Shown: one piece after another, positions 61,232-64,000 of the stretch
Layout of the letters: each line of letters starts with the position of its first letter
Numbering within the stretch: the first letter of the stretch is position 1
Source: Chryseolinea lacunae
GTDB lineage: Bacteria > Bacteroidota > Bacteroidia > Cytophagales > Cyclobacteriaceae
NCBI RefSeq assembly: GCF_016735595.1
Contig: NZ_JAERRB010000007.1
Coordinates: forward strand, 62,001 to 126,000
DNA length: 64,000 nucleotides
Direction: 5' to 3'
The notes under the pieces: generated by a model
Databases searched by the model: none
Told to the model about the DNA's origin: nothing
Seen by the model: only the letters and a program-made list of their open reading frames with translations
Program-made: the position numbers and the translations under genes

Positions 61232-61258
61232 GCATCGTGTGATGCACAGATCATAAAT

Positions 61259-61309
61259 AAGAAAGCCTGAAGATGAAGCGATGTTGCAATCTTCAGGCTT
61301 TCTTATTTT
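61259..61309. terminator. Bidirectional terminator between ung and lepB
   Basis: aagaaagcctgaagat (61259-61274) pairs perfectly with atcttcaggctttctt (61289-61304) over 16 bases, with a 14-base loop. The tail is tattttat on the plus strand and A/T-rich on the minus strand. It lies between converging genes. Confidence 0.9.
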
Positions 61310-61351
61310 ATGGATGGAACCGCTTTCGCATCTCCACCATGAAGTTCGGTT

Positions 61352-62512
61352 TTACCGGATCAGGTTAAAGAATCTGCTCCAGCGAATTTTGTGAATAAAG
61401 TCTGCATTCTTGTCGATCGACAACCAGATGAAGAACGCTTTTCCCACGATGTGATCTTCCGGAACAAAACCCCAGAAGCGTGAGTCGAGCGAGTTGTGGC
61501 GGTTGTCGCCCATCATAAAATAATAGTCTTGTTTGAACGTATACTCTTTCAGTTCCTGGCCGTCGATGAAAAGTTTTCCGCCTTCAATCTTCACGTCTTT
61601 GTTGTGATCGTAAAGCTTGATGGTGGCGCCATAGAAGGTGAGGGTCGAATCGTTGATGGCGATGGTGGCGCCTTTCTTGGGAACCCACAGCGGACCAAAG
61701 TTGTCGGTGGTCCAATTGGAGTAACGTTTCTCTGAGCCGCCTTCCCAGTCGAAGAAAGATGAGTAGGGGATCTGTCCTTCCACTTCGTCGCGTTTCACTT
61801 TCTCTACCGCTTTGATGTAGGACAGTTTCTTGAGTTCGGCCGCGCGTTCGTCGGTGAGCCACATCATGTAATAGAACTTGCCGTCCTGCTGGCCGCCGCC
61901 CTGATAATCTTCCGGACCCGAAAGTCCCAGTTTGTTCAGGTTGCGTTCGTTGATGGGGCTGTCTGACATGACCTTATAGCTGTATTGCATCTCAGGAGGA
62001 TTGGGCATGGCCTCGCCGTTGGTGAACACCTGCTGATCTTTGATGGTGATGATGTCGCCAGCTACGGCCACACACCGTTTGATGTAGTTGGTCTTGAGAT
62101 CAACCGGGTAGTCGATGTTGTCGTTCAGGCCGCGTGGCGGAACGTTAAACACCACCACGTCGCCGCGTTTCACATGGCTGATGCCGGGCAGTCTGTATTG
62201 GGGCAGTTTAACCCACTCCAAATAGGAAGGGATGTTGGTGAACCATATTTTCTGATGGGTCAATGGAACCTGCAGAGGAGTGGTGGTGGTGCGTGTGCCG
62301 TAGTGAAACTTGCTCACAAACAAGAAGTCGCCCACCAGCAGGGAGTTTTCCATAGAAGGCGTCGGAATGGTGTAGGCCTCCATGATGAGCCAGCGGATGA
62401 GCGTGGCGGCGATCACGGCAAACAGGATGGCGTCCCACCACTCGCGTGTTTTCGACTTGGGGGCTTCCTTTTCTTTTTCTTCTGACGACTTTTTCCAAAA
62501 CTGCCAATTCAT
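61352..62512 (-). CDS. lepB: Signal peptidase I
   Basis: 386 residues. One N-terminal membrane segment (about 27-44) precedes the catalytic Ser S53 in 'TIPTPSMENSLLVGDFLF' and the general base Lys in 'YIKRCVAVAGDII' near 146. 'MMGDNRHNSLDSRFWGFVPE' is the conserved box E. It removes signal peptides from exported proteins. The insertion of ~110 residues between the Lys motif and box E is longer than in E. coli and is usual in Bacteroidota. It follows dapB in the same direction, after a 115-base gap. Confidence 0.95.
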   Translation of the reverse strand: MNWQFWKKSSEEKEKEAPKSKTREWWDAILFAVIAATLIRWLIMEAYTIPTPSMENSLLVGDFLFVSKFHYGTRTTTTPLQVPLTHQKIWFTNIPSYLEWVKLPQYRLPGISHVKRGDVVVFNVPPRGLNDNIDYPVDLKTNYIKRCVAVAGDIITIKDQQVFTNGEAMPNPPEMQYSYKVMSDSPINERNLNKLGLSGPEDYQGGGQQDGKFYYMMWLTDERAAELKKLSYIKAVEKVKRDEVEGQIPYSSFFDWEGGSEKRYSNWTTDNFGPLWVPKKGATIAINDSTLTFYGATIKLYDHNKDVKIEGGKLFIDGQELKEYTFKQDYYFMMGDNRHNSLDSRFWGFVPEDHIVGKAFFIWLSIDKNADFIHKIRWSRFFNLIR

Positions 62513-62627
62513 AGGGATAGTGTTCTAAATAAAAAACCTGCAAATAAAGGTAAAATTATCGACCTGTGGATGAGTCGCCCGCGAGGGCTCAAAATTTCAG
62601 CCACGGCCATTCTTTTGGGGGGATTCT

Positions 62628-63335
62628 TCAGAATTTAAGAAAGTCGTCCATGCCCAGCACGCCTTTCTTGTCCTTCAGCCATTCGGCCACCATCACGGCA
62701 CCCAGCGCAAATCCTTCGCGGGAGTGGGCGATGTGCTTGATTTCCAGGTCGTCGATGGCCGATTCGTATTTCACAACATGGGTGCCGGGCACCTGGTCGA
62801 TCCGGAATGATTCTATAAACAAGTCTTCGGATTTCCCGGTCTGGTCATTTACCCAGCTTTTCTTGCGGGTCAGGTGTTTCATCACACCTTCGGCCAGCGT
62901 GATGGCCGTGCCGCTGGGGGCGTCGCGTTTTTCGGTGTGGTGCACTTCGTCCATGCGGATGTCGTATTGCGGGAAGTTGTTCATCAGCTTCGCCAGAAAC
63001 TCATTCACCTTAAAGAACACGTTCACGCCCAGACTGTAGTTCGACGCATAGAAGAACGTGCTGTTCTGCTGGCGGCACAGGGTTTCAATTTCAGGTTTTC
63101 GGGCCAGCCATCCGGTGGTGCCACACACCACGGGCAGTTGCCGCGACAAACACCGGCGGATGTTGTTGAAGGCGGCATCGGGATGCGAAAACTCGATCGC
63201 CACATCGCCTTCTGCGGTGTCAAACGCATCGCTGTTGTCAACGTCTATCCGGGCTGTCACCACGTGGCCACGTTCGAGGGCGATCCGTTCAATGATCTTT
63301 CCCATTTTACCGTAGCCGAGGAGAATTATGTTCAT
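62628..63335 (-). CDS. dapB: 4-hydroxy-tetrahydrodipicolinate reductase
   Basis: 235 residues. The N-terminal NAD(P) fold begins 'MNIILLGYGKMGKIIERIAL'. 'VVCGTTGWL' and 'YASNYSLGVNVFFKVNEFLA' are substrate motifs, with the catalytic His-His and Lys in 'DEVHHTEKRDAPSGTAITLA'. It makes tetrahydrodipicolinate for lysine and meso-diaminopimelate. It lies between the DUF5683 gene and lepB, a frequent Bacteroidota order. The N-terminus lacks the long GRMG loop of E. coli DapB but is normal for this phylum. Confidence 0.94.
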   Translation of the reverse strand: MNIILLGYGKMGKIIERIALERGHVVTARIDVDNSDAFDTAEGDVAIEFSHPDAAFNNIRRCLSRQLPVVCGTTGWLARKPEIETLCRQQNSTFFYASNYSLGVNVFFKVNEFLAKLMNNFPQYDIRMDEVHHTEKRDAPSGTAITLAEGVMKHLTRKKSWVNDQTGKSEDLFIESFRIDQVPGTHVVKYESAIDDLEIKHIAHSREGFALGAVMVAEWLKDKKGVLGMDDFLKF

Positions 63336-63447
63336 GCTGCTGAAGTCAGATTTTATTCGGGGTTAAAAATGCATTTTTTATTGGAATGCGCAATAAGCAT
63401 TTCAACGCAGGGGAAGATCCGGTTTTTGATAGGAGAAAAGGCGTTCC

Positions 63448-64000
63448 TCAGAACTTGAGCACCAGCGACACACCCGAGGTGCGACCCACAAGGTCGTTGT
63501 ATTCCACGCTGGGGTACCAGCTCACTTTGAGTTGGGGATTGAGATCGAACTCTTTCAGGTGAGCATCTACGTGCGCATCGACCAGCTGAAGTAAATACAT
63601 GCCGCCCATGAGCACAATCATGAAGTCGCGCTGGCGGCGATAGAGGTCCACCACATTTCGATAGGTGGAGGTGGTGTAGACATCGCCGGGTGCAATGTCG
63701 CTGTCACCAGTATAGCCATTCTCCAGATTAGAGAATAGTTTTGCTTTGTAGTTGATATAGCCATCCTGATAGAAATTGATGGCATAGCCCAACGCGATGA
63801 AACCTCCATACACGAGGGGAAGCTTCCAGTATTTTTTATTGTAGATCTGCCCAAGCCCGGGCAACACGGCGGCATAGAGCAAAGCCTTGCGCGGATTGTA
63901 GCGGGCGGCATAGGTCTTGAGCAACACGGTGTCCTGACTTTCCACAATGAGGCTGTCGCTCTCACGGTCGACCGCCGCCTTTGTGCCCTGCGCGAAGGCC
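63448..64000 (-). CDS. DUF5683 family protein, 5' end outside window
   Basis: The frame runs open to the window edge, so the gene is truncated. The visible part includes 'AFAQGTKAAVDRESDS' from the signal-peptide junction, then 'YNPRKALLYAAVLPGLGQIY' and 'NKKYWKLPLVYGGFIALGYA', the DUF5683 core. Two membrane segments are visible. A GTG at 63945 could serve as start only if the signal sequence were not used, so the partial gene is preferred. Function unknown; it is usually found beside dapB, as here. Confidence 0.85.
   Translation of the reverse strand, partial: AFAQGTKAAVDRESDSLIVESQDTVLLKTYAARYNPRKALLYAAVLPGLGQIYNKKYWKLPLVYGGFIALGYAINFYQDGYINYKAKLFSNLENGYTGDSDIAPGDVYTTSTYRNVVDLYRRQRDFMIVLMGGMYLLQLVDAHVDAHLKEFDLNPQLKVSWYPSVEYNDLVGRTSGVSLVLKF

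Overview
The window is most likely a chromosomal segment from a Bacteroidota bacterium, probably order Cytophagales. Lineage markers are TonB-dependent receptors (one with an N-terminal carboxypeptidase-regulatory-like domain), a DUF4469/HU-like DNA-binding protein, a GSCFA protein, the NagB-LmbE fusion, ribosomal protein THX, a DUF5683-dapB-lepB gene order, and promoters of the form TTTG-N19-TAnnTTTG. Most genes are housekeeping or metabolic with GC-rich third positions. About 6.4-11.8 kb is a more AT-rich accessory stretch of small orphan genes, broken genes and repeats.

Layout. 1-3.2 kb: a transport operon (end of a TonB receptor, MFS permease, two tandem AhpD-like proteins). 3.3-6.4 kb: a DUF4184 membrane protein and a three-domain LigD. 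6.4-11.8 kb: accessory region with a frameshifted SUFU-domain gene, an HU-like protein, an XRE regulator, an eight-unit 23-bp tandem repeat, a nested palindrome, three small exported proteins and a lipoprotein remnant. 11.8-15.9 kb: endonuclease V, a TPR protein with a duplicated 3' tail, and a TetR regulator with an AarF/UbiB-family kinase. 15.9-17.2 kb is mostly non-coding with a palindrome cluster. 17.2-19.3 kb: an M13 metallopeptidase.

19.35-27.4 kb is the clearest regulatory unit. A promoter precedes the gene for ribosomal protein THX. Six bases after THX comes an 18-codon open frame with three consecutive Trp codons. It is followed by a perfect 12-bp terminator hairpin with a T tract, and by a competing 10-bp antiterminator pairing that overlaps the leader stop codon. 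This is a complete ribosome-mediated attenuator for trpEGDCFBA plus a DAHP synthase gene.

27.4-41.3 kb: an ArsC-like protein, histidine kinase, hemF, a fused E1 dehydrogenase, a DUF1080 protein, a GH29 fucosidase, a YyaL-like thioredoxin-domain protein, a GSCFA protein and the NagB-LmbE fusion. 41.5-45.2 kb: a PepSY protein with a siderophore-type TonB receptor. 45.7-49.1 kb: a three-gene cluster (transglutaminase, alpha-E, circularly permuted ATP-grasp) that probably makes or modifies a peptide of unknown identity. 49.4-50.5 kb: rpsF-rpsR-rplI. 51.2-58.1 kb: a planctomycete-type cytochrome/DUF1553/DUF1501 cluster with a TIM-barrel protein and a membrane cytochrome-LRR protein. 58.2-64 kb: a coiled-coil protein, methyltransferase, apaG, ung, lepB, dapB and a truncated DUF5683 gene.

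No tRNA, rRNA, CRISPR array, intact transposase or prophage was recognised. All functional calls come from reading motifs; no database search was run.
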